64,000 nt of DNA from Microbacterium lacticum (GCF_006716815.1 NZ_VFPS01000002.1:310001-374000); one strand, 5' to 3'; numbered from the stretch's first letter, positions 15,569-25,569 are shown. Notes: generated by a model not told the origin, from the sequence alone. Numbers and translations are program-made.

Positions 15569-16011
15569 GCCCTGAGCCTACCGATGCCGTGATGCGACGC
15601 CACGGCTGCCGATGCCGTGCTCCTACTGTGGTGCGACGCCAACACTGCTGTTCTGCTGCTGAGTTCTGCTGCTGAGGCTGAGGAGGAGGGCTGGCTGAAG
15701 ACTGCTGACAACAGTGGTGGAAGCCTGTTGGAAGGGGCTGCGGTCTCGGGCTCGGCGGGGCTCATCCATAGGAGAAGTAGGAGTGTCTTCCTCTAAGCAA
15801 AGCGAGGTAGACATCATTCTTCGCTTTTCGTCGCCAGAGGCGCGAGATCTACACGGATCTCTATTCGGAGCCCGTTGAACCATCACCTGAATGGGTGAGC
15901 GAACCGCGATTCGAATAGGCAAAACGATATGGCTAGCGAAGGGCTCAAAGGGAACTCGAACCGAGATCCGAGGAGACAGTAGGAGCCCTCGGAACTGAAG
16001 GAGAGCCAGCC
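15569..16011. other. Non-coding region
   Basis: 443 bp between divergent genes. It contains two GCGACGCCA sites (15594, 15633), a CTGCTG-rich low-complexity stretch (about 15645-15680) and no clear promoter. A GAAGGAG ribosome site sits directly before the ATG at 16012. Long open frames here look like chance. Confidence 0.5.
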
Positions 16012-16273
16012 ATGGGACTGCCAACAATCCCCGAACTTGTCCTGCCCGAAGCTGTTGTAAGCGCGCCGGAGGAGCAGCCGAAACCGATCAAGAAGGCCAG
16101 CACCCACGGCAACGCGGGCGAGAGAATCACCGAGAAGAACGCCGAACTACTTGCGTTTGCGGCCGCATTTCCTGCCGCCGATCACGAAGCTTTCTCTGTG
16201 CTCAGCTACCGAGACGCCTCCAGATTCGCGCCTGGAGGAGAGCTGCCGACCATCGGACCTGGATCGTGTCAGT

Positions 16274-17791
16274 TTAGTGCCCCACGCCCGGCCGGAGTGC
16301 GGCGATGATGTCGGCGGCTTCCCCCGTTGGCGGGGTGGTCGCGGTGAGTTCGTGTCCGTCGATGGTGATCGTGACGTCACGCAGCGGGCGCAGCGCGCGG
16401 ACGATACGGCGGACCGTCACGCCGGTGGTCTTGTAGAGGTGCCGGCTGATCGCGAGAGCGCAGAACACGACGGTGAGGTGCGCGTGGATCGAGTCCGCGG
16501 TCGACGCGAACATCGGCCTCGCCCGCAGGTCGGTCTTTGCCATCCGGAACGTCGCCTCGACCTGGAACAGGTCATGGTAGGCCGCCACGATCTCTGCAGC
16601 GGAAGCCGTCGCGGTGCTGAGGTTGGTGACGTACCCCTTGAGGCCGATGTATTCGCGGGCCTTCTCGACTCTTGCCCAGTTCACGCCGGGCTTGGTGCCG
16701 AGGGTGACGAACCGGTCCTTCTTCGCCGGGCGGGTGCCGGCAGCGATCTGCTCGGCGCGTTCGATCTGCTTGTTCAACGTGATGTTGTCGCGGATCTTCC
16801 GCTTGTGGGAGTACTGCCACACCACTCGCCGCTCCCGCGCGTTCACACCCGCACCCATGGTTCGGGTGGTCTCGACCGTCTCCCCATCGGTGACGATGTT
16901 CCCGACGGTCGCGTAGTGCTCGGCGAGATCGTATGGCGCGGAGGAGGTGCGGGAGCCGACGATGAAACCGAACCCGGCGTCCTCCAGCCGGTTCAGGTTC
17001 GCTGCGGACAGCATGCCGGCGTCCGCGACGACCACGACCTCGGTCGCGGAGTGACGTTCGCGGAACTGGTCGAGGACGGGCAGCAGGGTGAGGGTCTCGC
17101 CCCTGTTGCCCGCGAACTCGTGGACTTCGAGGGGGAACCCGCCCTGGTCCACGAGGAGGCCGACGAGGATCTGCGGGTCGACGCGGCGCTCTTTGCTCAT
17201 CCCGACCTTGCGGAGCTTGTCTTCACGCTCCGCCTCGAAGTAGAGGGTGGTGACGTCGTAGAGCACGACGGTGAGCGGGCCAGATCGGGTCGCATGCGCG
17301 TAGGCTGCGGCGGCGATCTTCGACCGCCAGTCCTGCTCAACGCTGCGGGCGAGGGTCCGCCACACGGTCGACAGCGACGGCGCACCCGGGACACCGAGCT
17401 CGTCCCACACCCGCAGCGTGTCCGCCTTGCTGGTCGGCTCGACGACGCGGGCCAGGACCAGCTTCTTGAATGTGTCGTTGCCGACCGCGTCGAACCCGAG
17501 ACGGGCGTAGGCGTCCTCGAGGACATCCCACAACAACCTGGACCTCGACCCGGTCACCGTCGGCGCGGTCGTGGCCGGCGGCGTCGCGCCCAGCCCGTCC
17601 AGATCGAACGGGACATGCCCGGCCAGCTCCGCGATCCGCTCCCGCGCGATCGCGACCAGCACCGCGAGCTGCTCATCGTCGTGCGCGGAGCCGAGGTGCT
17701 CCACGATCGTCCGCACACCACGGGTCTTCGACGCGATCTGCACCGCCGTCGCACCCGACGCGGTGCGCACCTTCCGCACGAACCACCCCAC
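16274..17791 (-). CDS. IS1634 family transposase
   Basis: 505 residues from GTG 17791. The N-terminus 'GWFVRKVRTASGATAVQIA' is typical of IS1634 proteins. The DDE region shows 'VVLYDVTTLYFEAE', 'VVVVADAGMLSAAN' and 'VEATFRMAKTDLRARP'. Full length. The IS481 sits 15 bp upstream of the start and may have removed its promoter; an in-frame TAG lies in that 15 bp, so the GTG is the likely start. Confidence 0.9.
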   Translation of the reverse strand: MGWFVRKVRTASGATAVQIASKTRGVRTIVEHLGSAHDDEQLAVLVAIARERIAELAGHVPFDLDGLGATPPATTAPTVTGSRSRLLWDVLEDAYARLGFDAVGNDTFKKLVLARVVEPTSKADTLRVWDELGVPGAPSLSTVWRTLARSVEQDWRSKIAAAAYAHATRSGPLTVVLYDVTTLYFEAEREDKLRKVGMSKERRVDPQILVGLLVDQGGFPLEVHEFAGNRGETLTLLPVLDQFRERHSATEVVVVADAGMLSAANLNRLEDAGFGFIVGSRTSSAPYDLAEHYATVGNIVTDGETVETTRTMGAGVNARERRVVWQYSHKRKIRDNITLNKQIERAEQIAAGTRPAKKDRFVTLGTKPGVNWARVEKAREYIGLKGYVTNLSTATASAAEIVAAYHDLFQVEATFRMAKTDLRARPMFASTADSIHAHLTVVFCALAISRHLYKTTGVTVRRIVRALRPLRDVTITIDGHELTATTPPTGEAADIIAALRPGVGH

Positions 17792-17800
17792 CGAGCGAGT

Positions 17801-18814
17801 CTAGATGTTCTTCCCACTGACGTTGTGGACGCGGTCGATGGGTGCTCGGCCTCCGATGCCGGTGTGGGGTCGATGGTGATTGTAGTGGTGCAGCCAGGCG
17901 TCGTAGCTGGCGGCTCGCTGCTGGTCTGAGTCGTAGTGGCGGGCGTAGGCCCATTCGTCGGCGAGGGTGCGGTGGAATCGCTCGATCTTCCCGTTGGTCT
18001 GCGGCCGATAGGGCCGCGTGTATTTGTGCTTCACGTTCTCGCCGAGCGCCTCGTTGAACACCTTGGACCGGTAGCAGGAGCCGTTATCGGTCATCACCCG
18101 CTGCACGGTGATGCCGTGCCCGGCGAAGAACGCGCTGGCGCGCTGCCAGAACCCGCCGGCGGTGTCCTTGCGTTCGTCGGGGAGGATCTCGGAGTAGACC
18201 AGTCGGGCGTGGTCGTCGATCGCGGAATGCAGATACGAGTAGCCGACCCCGGAGCGGCGTTTGCGGCCCGTGGCACGTCCCAGCGTGCGCCAGCCGCCAC
18301 CGTCAGGGATCCGGCCGAGCTTCTTCACGTCCACGTGCACCAGCTCGCCCGGCGCCTGTCGCTCGTACCGGACCGGCTTCGGCTTGCGCACCCGAACACC
18401 GGTGTTCTTGTCGACCTGCCCCAGCAGCGGCACCCGGTACCGCTTCAGCACCTTCGAGACCGTGGATTGCGGCAGCAGCAGGTGGTACGCGATCCGATGC
18501 GGGCCCCAACGTCGGGTCACCCGCAACCCGATGATCCGCCGCTCCATACGCTGCGGCGTCCGCGATGGCGAGCTCGCCGGCCGTGAGGAGCGATCCTGCA
18601 TCGCCGCGCGTCCGCCGGCACGATACCGGGCGACCCACTTGGAGACCGTGCCACGGGCGACCTGGAACCGCTCCGCGACACGAGCCTGCGTCCAGCCGTC
18701 CTCGATCACCAGCCGAGCGATCTTGATCCGCCCATCGACGGTGAGCGCGGCGCGAGCGTGGGTAACGTATGACACGAGGACCTCCGTGGATCGAGTGAGT
18801 GTGGTAACCCACAT
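17801..18814 (-). CDS. IS481 family transposase, stop codon supplied by target DNA
   Basis: About 337 residues at most; the conserved part starts near 'YVTHARAALTVDGRIK'. HTH at 'TQARVAERFQVARGTVSKWV', rve core with 'HVDVKKLGRIPDGGG', 'HSAIDDHARLVYSE', 'VMTDNGSCYRS' and 'TNGKIERFHRTLADEW'. The coding frame crosses the IS end: the last codon uses two target bases and the TAG stop (17801-17803) lies wholly in the TCTAGA duplication. The second IS481 in this window does the same with ACTAGC. Confidence 0.9.
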   Translation of the reverse strand: MWVTTLTRSTEVLVSYVTHARAALTVDGRIKIARLVIEDGWTQARVAERFQVARGTVSKWVARYRAGGRAAMQDRSSRPASSPSRTPQRMERRIIGLRVTRRWGPHRIAYHLLLPQSTVSKVLKRYRVPLLGQVDKNTGVRVRKPKPVRYERQAPGELVHVDVKKLGRIPDGGGWRTLGRATGRKRRSGVGYSYLHSAIDDHARLVYSEILPDERKDTAGGFWQRASAFFAGHGITVQRVMTDNGSCYRSKVFNEALGENVKHKYTRPYRPQTNGKIERFHRTLADEWAYARHYDSDQQRAASYDAWLHHYNHHRPHTGIGGRAPIDRVHNVSGKNI

Positions 18815-18879
18815 CGATACCGGAGGTCCTCACCTCATCCCGTCACGCCACGCTGCTCACAACCACCGTGGGAAGAACA
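17806..18879 (-). mobile_element. IS481-family IS, copy type 1 (1074 bp)
   Basis: Inverted ends TGTTCTTCCCAC...GTGGGAAGAACA with a 6-bp target duplication TCTAGA (17800-17805 and 18880-18885). It is inserted into the IS1634 element, so it arrived later. Confidence 0.9.
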
Positions 18880-21300
18880 TCTAGATCGACGCCGTTAGTG
18901 CCCCGCACGAGGCACCAACACCCCCGGAAAATCAAGCCTCAACGATCCTCAACCCGCGAAATCACCCGACGGTGACACGATCCAGGTCGGAGGAACGGAT
19001 AAGCGGCTTGAGAAACTTGTCCGCCTCGGTGCTCTCCAGCGGTTCCGAAACACCGCCACGAGGACAACTCACTACGGAATCACTAAGCGAGGAGTCGGCG
19101 CAGCCTGGAGCTTCGGCTACCCGATGAACTATGTGGACTACATGGCTGGCCTGTCCCTCAAGCGGCTCTACCACTACAGAATGATCGCCCATGTGGGGGC
19201 TCTACTCATCTCTCCTGAAGGCTTCTTCAGGGACTCCCTGGGCATTGAACCAGTCGCTCTTGAACAGCTCGTGAGCGAAAAAATGATGCGAGCCACCTAC
19301 TCACCAGTGCGCGAGATGCTGAAGAAGAAGGCCGAGGAAGATGGTGTAGCTGACTTCGGAAGGTGGCGAAATGCCATGCTCAGCTCTGCTGAAAAGGCCG
19401 CGAGCGAGGGCCGGCTTCAGTGGTCAGACATCGTGGAATCGAAGCCCGCGCTGCTCACGATCGGCACTCCGCTGCGCGAAGGAAGCAAGCTCAAGGCGGT
19501 CCATCAACCGGACCTCGCGGTTGTGCTCGATGGTGATCGGACAGACCGAAACGCCAAGAACATCCTCATGGAAGTTGAGATCAGCAAGAAGAGCTGGGCC
19601 GACTATGACTCGATTCTCGCCACCTTCAAGCGCGAGTTTGAACTCGGATTGATCTACGAGCGCGGCGTCTACTTCTACATCGACAACGATGTTCCAAGCC
19701 TTCTGAAGCGTGTGGATGCGACAGGCTACAACCTCATCCGAGACGGAAAGCTCACCCTACTCCCAATCCGCGACAGGAATGGAGTCCCCCTCAAGAACAA
19801 CAACCGAGTCCCCCTAGGAGGGCTATCATGAGCGAACTATTCGCACCCCTATTCCAACTATTCGACCGGCTAATCGAGCTATTGCCGCTGATCCTCACAG
19901 TGCTCGTGGTGGTTGCGCTCGTGCTGCGCTTCGGCCTCGCGGCCCTCGTCAAGCTCAAACAGCGCTGGCTCAACTACCGGGGCAAGCGTGGGTTGAATCC
20001 AGCCACCTGGTTCAAGGTGCAGCCCAAGGTCTACTTCGAAATCGAGGGGGAACTACTTGCGAACCCTGCTCTGGTGACAGCGCACACCGACTCCAATGCC
20101 CACATGCACCCCCGGGAATCGAAGGAATACACCTACGATCCTGCCTGGCTCTCGCCACACCCCCGGGCCGTCCGGTCGCTTGCGAAGGCAAACCGAGGAC
20201 TGGCCCGAGGCAAGGTCTACAAGGTCAAGCAACAGGTGTCAGAGGCATCCAAGTTCTTCACCGTGTACGAGCTGCCGGAATCGCAGAGCGTGGTGGAGAA
20301 GGCGGAGAAGGTGCCAGAGGATGAGACTGAGAAGCAGAAGGAAAAGCGGGAGAAGCGCATAGCGTGCCAGCTCCAGCGCAATCACTTCCGCATCGATGTG
20401 CCCCTCGACGGGCGAGACCCGGCCGATGTGCGGAAGCTCGAAGGCAAGATGGCCTCGCAGCTCGGTCTCCACAGCCTCCAGGAGTTCCCGAGCGGGAACG
20501 CGTTCTATCTGAGCTATGCCGCCCATAGGACAGAACCGCTCGATGTGCTCACCGCTCACAAGGTGGGTATCGAGTTCTTCGAGAACTACCCCGCAGAGGC
20601 GCCCTATCTGCTTCCGCTTGCGATCCGGCAGAACGGGAAGGCCTGGTTCCTCCCGATGCACCACACACTCATATATGGAATGACAGGGAGCGGGAAGGGG
20701 AGCCCGCTCAACGGCATGATCCGGCAGTTCGCGCCCTTCGTGAATAACGGGACTGTGCAGCTCTACGGCATCGACCCAAAGGCATCCGAGCTGAAGCCCT
20801 ACGAGTACTCCACGCTCTTCAAGGATGTGGTCTACGAGAACACCGACGCTCAAACAGTCATCAAGCAGATTCACACCCTCATGAAGATGCGGGCCAAGAC
20901 GAAGACCGTGGATGTGGCGAACGCGAACCTTGGCCGTTCCCTCGAGGCGACTCGCGAGAACCCCATGATCGTTCTGATGATCGATGAGTTCCTATCCCTG
21001 CTCATCGCTCTCAAGGGCATGAAGCAGGAGGGCGCGGCATCCATGACGCTGCTCACCGAGATCCTTGCTCAGGGTCGATCCCTCGGCATTTATGTGGTGG
21101 CAGCCACCCAGGAGGTCGACAAGGAGCTTCTGGGAAGGATGCGAGGCAACTTCGCCAACATCATCATGTTCCGCCAGCTCTCCGAGTACTTCAACGACCT
21201 CTACCTCGGAGAGGGAGCCCGGGCCATGGGATTCGACTCTACGAAGATTCCGCTCAGCACGAAGGCGAACAGGTACGCCTACGCCGGTATCGGCTTTGTC

Positions 21301-22757
21301 GGCTCTTCGGACTTCCGGTGGGGGTGAGGCTCGCCGGGTGAGTTCGGGCGGGTAGGGGTCGAGGTCCCCGAGGATCAGTAGCGCCAACTGCTGCTCCAAC
21401 CGAGGACCTCGACGTGTCTCACCATAGTTCGGGGTGCGCTGATGCGCGCTCTGCCGCTTGCCCGTGCTCCCGCTGCGATCTGCTGCTCGGTCTCGACGGC
21501 GTCCATGTCGAGGCGGTCGAGCGTCTGGACGGGCTGCTGGTGGTGACGGTCTCGAGCCCCGCGGCGCCGGCCGGTTGCCCGTCGTGCGGGGTGCTCGCTG
21601 TCGGTCGGGGTCGCCGCCGCCGCGTTCTTCACGACGTGCCCGGCGCGACGCGGGTGCGACTGATCTGGCGGCAGCGGGTGTGGCGTTGTGATGATCCCGA
21701 CTGCATGAGGAGGACGTTCGTGGAGCAGGTCCCGACCCTGGTCGCCGCGCGCGGGTCGATCACCATGCGCGCGGTGACGTGGGCGATCGGGCAGCTGCGC
21801 CGCGAGCACGCCACGATCGCGGGCCTGGCCCGACAGCTGGGCACGTCGTGGAAGACGGTGTGGCGGGCCGTTGAGCCCGAACTCGTCAAGCTGGCTGCCG
21901 ACGAGTCCCGGTTCGAGAACGTCACCACCCTCGGCGTCGACGAGCACATCTGGCATCACGTCGACTCCCGCAAGCGCGGCCCGAAGGAGCTGACCGGGAT
22001 GGTCGACCTGACCCGGGATGAGCACGGTCGCACCCGTGCCCGGCTGCTCGACCTCGTGCCGGGCAGATCGGGGAAGGCCTACGCGGCCTGGCTCGACGAG
22101 CGCGGCGACGCGTTCCGGAACAACGTGAAGGTCGCGGCGTTGGACCCGTTCGCCGGATACAAGACCGCGATCGACGACAAGCTCGAGGACGCCGTCGCGG
22201 TGCTCGACGCGTTCCACGTCGTCAAGCTCGGCACCGCCGCCGTCGACGAGGTCCGCCGACGTGTCCAGCAGGACACCCTCGGTCACCGCGGCCGGAAGGG
22301 CGATCCGCTCTACGGGATCCAGACCATCCTCCGCGCCGGCGCCGAGAACCTCACCGAGAAGCAGCGGACCAGGCTCGCGGCAGCGATCGAGGCCGACCCC
22401 GCGCACGACGAGGTGTTCGTCGCATGGCAGTGCGCCCAGCAACTGCGTTCCGCCTACCACCAGAAGGACCTCGCCGAGGGGCGGCGGATCGCCGAGAAGG
22501 TCGTCGACACATTCCACACCTGCCCGATCCCCGAGATCGCCCGCCTCGGCCGCACCCTCCGCCGCTGGCGAGCCGCGTTCCTGGCCTACTTCACGACCGG
22601 ACGATCATCGAACGGCGGCACTGAGGCGGTGAACGGGATCATCGAGCTCCACCGCCGCCTCGCCCGCGGCTACCGCAACCGCGACAACTACCGGCTCCGC
22701 ATGCTCCTCGCCGCCGGCGGCCTCACCCCATGACCCCCACCGAATGTCCGAAGAGCC
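21301..22757 (+). mobile_element. ISL3-family IS 'B' (1457 bp)
   Basis: Ends GGCTCTTCGGACTTCCGGTG and an imperfect inverse (rc GGCTCTTCGGACATTCGGTG), clearly related to IS A. Its left flank GCTTTGTC (21293-21300) recurs after the right end of IS A copy 3 (24252-24259), so B and A copy 3 are bracketed together by one 8-bp duplication, with CATCG (22758-22762) between them. Confidence 0.92.
21414..22733 (+). CDS. ISL3 family transposase (IS B)
   Basis: 439 residues from GTG 21414. Same plan as IS A: Cys pairs 'CPCSRCD', 'CPSCGV' and 'WRCDDPDCM', HTH 'IAGLARQLGTSWKTVWRAV', core 'TLGVDEHIWHH', '[18 protein letters not shown]', '[14 protein letters not shown]'. It is a close relative but a distinct IS. 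Intact. Confidence 0.95.
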   Translation: MSHHSSGCADARSAACPCSRCDLLLGLDGVHVEAVERLDGLLVVTVSSPAAPAGCPSCGVLAVGRGRRRRVLHDVPGATRVRLIWRQRVWRCDDPDCMRRTFVEQVPTLVAARGSITMRAVTWAIGQLRREHATIAGLARQLGTSWKTVWRAVEPELVKLAADESRFENVTTLGVDEHIWHHVDSRKRGPKELTGMVDLTRDEHGRTRARLLDLVPGRSGKAYAAWLDERGDAFRNNVKVAALDPFAGYKTAIDDKLEDAVAVLDAFHVVKLGTAAVDEVRRRVQQDTLGHRGRKGDPLYGIQTILRAGAENLTEKQRTRLAAAIEADPAHDEVFVAWQCAQQLRSAYHQKDLAEGRRIAEKVVDTFHTCPIPEIARLGRTLRRWRAAFLAYFTTGRSSNGGTEAVNGIIELHRRLARGYRNRDNYRLRMLLAAGGLTP

Positions 22758-22762
22758 CATCG

Positions 22763-24251
22763 GGCTCTTCGGACTTTAGGTGGGGGTGGGTGATGTGCGG
22801 GGCCGCGTGGTGACGGGGTGGGGCGGGTCGAGGCCCCGAGGATCGGTAGCGACCAAGCTTCCTTTCCGTTCGGAGACCTCGACCCGTGCCCGATGCTACG
22901 GGGTGCGCCGCTGCGTGCCCGTCTTCTGCTGTCTACTGTGATCGCTGCGATGTGCTCGTCGGCCTCGGCGGGCTGCACGTGGTGGCTGTCGAGCGCTGCC
23001 GCGACGGCGTGCTCCTGATCGACGTCGAGTCCCCGCCGGGGCCGGTCGGGTGCCCGGGGTGCGGGCAGGTCGCCGAGTCGCGGGGCCGGAAGGCGCTCGT
23101 GCTGGTCGATGCGCCGATGAGCGCCGCTGCGGTGCGGGTCCGGTGGCGCAAGCGCAGGTTCCGGTGCGCTGATGAGGCGTGCCCGAGGGAGTCGTTCACC
23201 GAGCAGAACGCTCTGGTCGCCGCGCCTCGCGCCAAGCTCACGGCCCGAGCGGTGATCTGGGCGGTGGGGCAGATGCGGAGGGAGAACGCGTCGGTGCAGG
23301 GCGTCGCCCGCCAGCTCGGGGTGTCGTGGCGCACGGTCTGGCGACACGTCAGGCCGGTGCTCGAGACGCGCGCCGCGGACGAGTCCCGCTTCGACGGGGT
23401 CACCACGCTCGGCGTCGACGAGCACCTCTGGCACCACGTGTCCACCAGACCCGTCGCCGATGGCGGGCGGGGTCCGAAGGAACTGACCGGGATGGTCGAC
23501 CTGTCGCGCGATGCGTCCGGGCGGGTGAGGGCCCGCCTGCTGGACCTCGTGCCCGGGCGCAGCGCGAAGGCCTACGCCGACTGGCTGCAAGAGCGCGGGC
23601 AGGAGTTCCGCGACGGGGTGCAGGTCGCGACGCTGGACCCGTTCGCCGGCTACAAGAAGGCCCTCGACGACGAGCTCGACGATACCGTCGCGGTGCTCGA
23701 CGCGTTCCACGTCGTCAAGCTCGGCACCACCGCGGTCGATGAGGTCCGCCGCCGCGTCCAGCAAGACACCCTCGGGCACCGCGGACGCAGAGGTGATGCG
23801 CTCTACGGGATCCGCAACATCCTCCGCGCCGGGCAGGAACGACTCACCGACCGGCAGAAGGCCCGGCTCGATGCCGCGTTCACGCAGCGCGAGGAGCACG
23901 TCGAGGTCGACGTCGCCTGGCAGGCCGCGCAGCAACTCCGCGACGCCTACCGGCATGCCGACCTCGCCACCGGGCGCAAGATCGCCGAGCACGTGCTCGA
24001 ATCGCTCCCGACCTGCCCGATCCCCGAGATCGCCCGACTCGGCCGCACCCTGCGTCAGTGGCGGGCCGCGTTCCTGTCCTACTGGGATACCGACCGGTCA
24101 TCCAACGGCGGCACCGAGGCCGTGAACGGCCTCATCGAACTCGCCCGCCGCGTCGCCCGCGGCTTCCGCAACTACGACAACTACCGACTCCGCATGCTCC
24201 TCATCGCCGGCGGCCTCGACCCCACCACCCCCACCTAAAGTCCGAAGAGCC
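22763..24251 (+). mobile_element. ISL3-family IS 'A', copy 3 (1489 bp)
   Basis: Same ends as copies 1 and 2. It differs at least at 22853 (C for T) and near 23382 (GAG for GGG). It lies 5 bp after IS B and before GCTTTGTC. Confidence 0.93.
22886..24238 (+). CDS. ISL3 family transposase (IS A copy 3, one substitution)
   Basis: 450 residues from GTG 22886. Identical to the other IS A proteins except Gly to Glu in 'RAADESRFDGV'. IS B also has 'ADESRFENV' here, so Glu is probably the ancestral residue and copy 3 the older form. Intact. Confidence 0.95.
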   Translation: MPDATGCAAACPSSAVYCDRCDVLVGLGGLHVVAVERCRDGVLLIDVESPPGPVGCPGCGQVAESRGRKALVLVDAPMSAAAVRVRWRKRRFRCADEACPRESFTEQNALVAAPRAKLTARAVIWAVGQMRRENASVQGVARQLGVSWRTVWRHVRPVLETRAADESRFDGVTTLGVDEHLWHHVSTRPVADGGRGPKELTGMVDLSRDASGRVRARLLDLVPGRSAKAYADWLQERGQEFRDGVQVATLDPFAGYKKALDDELDDTVAVLDAFHVVKLGTTAVDEVRRRVQQDTLGHRGRRGDALYGIRNILRAGQERLTDRQKARLDAAFTQREEHVEVDVAWQAAQQLRDAYRHADLATGRKIAEHVLESLPTCPIPEIARLGRTLRQWRAAFLSYWDTDRSSNGGTEAVNGLIELARRVARGFRNYDNYRLRMLLIAGGLDPTTPT

Positions 24252-24492
24252 GCTTTGTCAAGGAAGAGACTGGAGTGCCCGTCAAGGTGCGCTTCGCCTA
24301 CTCCGGTGATGAGGACATCTCTGCGCTCATCATGGACAACCTCAAGGCGGGTGTAGATGCCGAGGAGGTCAGCGAGATCCTGCGGGAGGAGCTGGCTATC
24401 ACTGACGAGCTGGATTTCTTCAACGATGGGCTGGAGACATTCACCATCGAGGAGATCGACGGGGAGGCTGATTCGAGAATCCTCTAGGCCGA

Positions 24493-25512
24493 CTAGCTGT
24501 ACTGACCTCGACCGTTGTTGATTCGGTCGATGGGGGTTTTGCCTCCGATGCCGAGGTGGTGCCTGTCTAGGTTGTAGTAGTCGAGCCAGGTCGTCAACCC
24601 TGCTTTTCGGTCGTCGTTCGAGCTCCAGGGGCGGGCGTAGGCCCACTCGGTGGCGAGGGTGCGGTTGAGGCGTTCGACTTTCCCGTTGGTCCAGGGGCAG
24701 TGCGGTTTGATGAACCGCTGTCGGATGCCGTGCGCGTCGACCACTGCCTTGAACGCGGCCGAGTGGCGGTAAGCGAACGCGTTGTCGCTGATGACGCGTT
24801 CGACTGTGACGCCGAGGCGCGCGTAGAACGCGATCGCGCGGTCGAGGACGCCCGCCGCGGTGGTGCCTTTCTCGTCGTCGTGGATCTCCGCGTAAGCAAC
24901 TCGGGAATGGTCGTCGATGACGGTGTGCACGTAGTCGTAACCCAGGCCCCGCTTGCGCGCAGGACGTTGCCCGCGGCCATGCAGACGCCATCCGCCGCCG
25001 TCGGGGATACGGCCGAGTTTCTTCACATCAACGTGGATCAGGGACCCGGGATGATCATGCTCGTAACGCTGCGCGGATCGGCGGGTCGCGCGGATCACGG
25101 ACCCCGTGACCGGGTCCAGCTCCCGCAGCAACGGCACGTGGTGGCGGCGCAACACCCTACCGACCGTTGAGGCCTGCAAGCCGAGCTTGTCAGCGATGAA
25201 CACCGGCCCACGCCGAGTGAGGTGCCGCATGATCCGCACCCTCGCCTCCACGCACGCTTTGGTCTGGCGAGGGTGGGAGCGGGCGACGCTGGAACGATCG
25301 ATCAGGCCCGCCGGGCCGCACTCCCGGAACCTGCGCCACCACCGCCACGCGGTCGTGCGGGAGATCCCCATTTCCGCGGCAACATGCGCGACCGCACGCC
25401 CCGACTGGATGCGCTGAACCATGATCAACCGGCCGGCCGGAGTCAGCCGGGCATTAGCGTGAGACAAGAGAGACCTCCGTGCGTTTGAGCTGAAGAACTT
25501 AGACAGCTCCAA
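24493..25512 (-). CDS. IS481 family transposase (second IS481), stop from target DNA
   Basis: Up to 339 residues from TTG 25512; the conserved part begins near 'SHANARLTPAGRLIMVQRI'. HTH 'AVAHVAAEMGISRTTAWRWW', rve core 'HVDVKKLGRIPDGGG', 'HTVIDDHSRVAYAE', 'VISDNAFAYRHS' and 'TNGKVERLNRTLATEW'. As in the first IS481, the TAG stop (24493-24495) lies in the target duplication ACTAGC. About half the residues match the first IS481, so they are different ISs. Confidence 0.9.
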   Translation of the reverse strand: MELSKFFSSNARRSLLSHANARLTPAGRLIMVQRIQSGRAVAHVAAEMGISRTTAWRWWRRFRECGPAGLIDRSSVARSHPRQTKACVEARVRIMRHLTRRGPVFIADKLGLQASTVGRVLRRHHVPLLRELDPVTGSVIRATRRSAQRYEHDHPGSLIHVDVKKLGRIPDGGGWRLHGRGQRPARKRGLGYDYVHTVIDDHSRVAYAEIHDDEKGTTAAGVLDRAIAFYARLGVTVERVISDNAFAYRHSAAFKAVVDAHGIRQRFIKPHCPWTNGKVERLNRTLATEWAYARPWSSNDDRKAGLTTWLDYYNLDRHHLGIGGKTPIDRINNGRGQYS

Positions 25513-25561
25513 CTCGACCCCGGAGGTCTCTCCTACGTCAACAACGATCTGGGTCAGTACA
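24498..25561 (-). mobile_element. IS481-family IS, copy type 2 (1064 bp)
   Basis: Inverted ends TGTACTGACC...GGTCAGTACA, with the 6-bp duplication ACTAGC at 24492-24497 and 25562-25567. It is inserted between the end of the first translocase gene and that gene's terminator. Confidence 0.9.
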
Positions 25562-25569
25562 ACTAGCTA

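Larger units (their letters stand above)
16256..18988 (-). mobile_element. IS1634-family IS carrying a nested IS481
   Basis: 16-bp perfect terminal inverted repeats GACCTGGATCGTGTCA (16256-16271; inverse at 18973-18988). The transposase is on the minus strand and its stop (16274) almost touches the left repeat. An IS481 lies in its leader at 17806-18879. No target duplication is visible, but removing 16255-18988 restores the reading frame of the interrupted gene. Without the IS481 and its duplication it would be about 1650 bp. Confidence 0.8.
16012..19831 (+). pseudogene. Replication-relaxation-like gene split by nested ISs
   Basis: The 5' part (16012-16254, 'MGLPTIPELVLPEAVV...ELPTI') is cut by the IS1634 element; the 3' part resumes in frame at 18989 ('GGTDKRLEKLVRLGALQRF...') and ends at 19831. 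Joined, it gives about 361 residues: an N-terminal winged-helix ('LEKLVRLGALQRFRNTATRTTHYGITKRG', in parts) and a C-terminal nuclease-like core 'HQPDLAVVLDG...NILMEVEISKKSWADYDSIL' with a PD...ExE pattern as in the replication-relaxation family of actinomycete elements. The stop overlaps the next gene as ATGA. The 3' fragment alone could start at 19124. Presumed role in plasmid-like replication or transfer; now broken. Confidence 0.75.
19828..24487 (+). pseudogene. FtsK/TraB-like DNA translocase 1, split by two ISL3 copies
   Basis: The 5' part is 19828-21300, the 3' part 24260-24487; joined they give about 566 residues. It has an N-terminal membrane segment ('LLPLILTVLVVVALVLRFGLAAL', in parts), a charged linker ('VPEDETEKQKEKREKR'), then a P-loop ATPase: Walker A 'GMTGSGKGS' (the GKG form common in actinomycete transfer ATPases), 'LYGIDPKASELKPYEY', Walker B 'MIVLMIDEF'. 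Its ATG overlaps the previous stop (ATGA). It probably pumped double-stranded DNA between cells. The insertion lies after the Walker B and Q-rich region ('GRSLGIYVVAATQEVDKELLGRM'), so the 5' fragment could still make most of the motor, with 'GSSDFRWG' as a false tail. Confidence 0.8.

Noticed and set aside
9189..24251. Composite transposon bounded by IS A copies 2 and 3
   Set aside because: The copies flank ordinary element genes, and the target duplications belong to separate insertion events (GCTTTGTC around B and copy 3).
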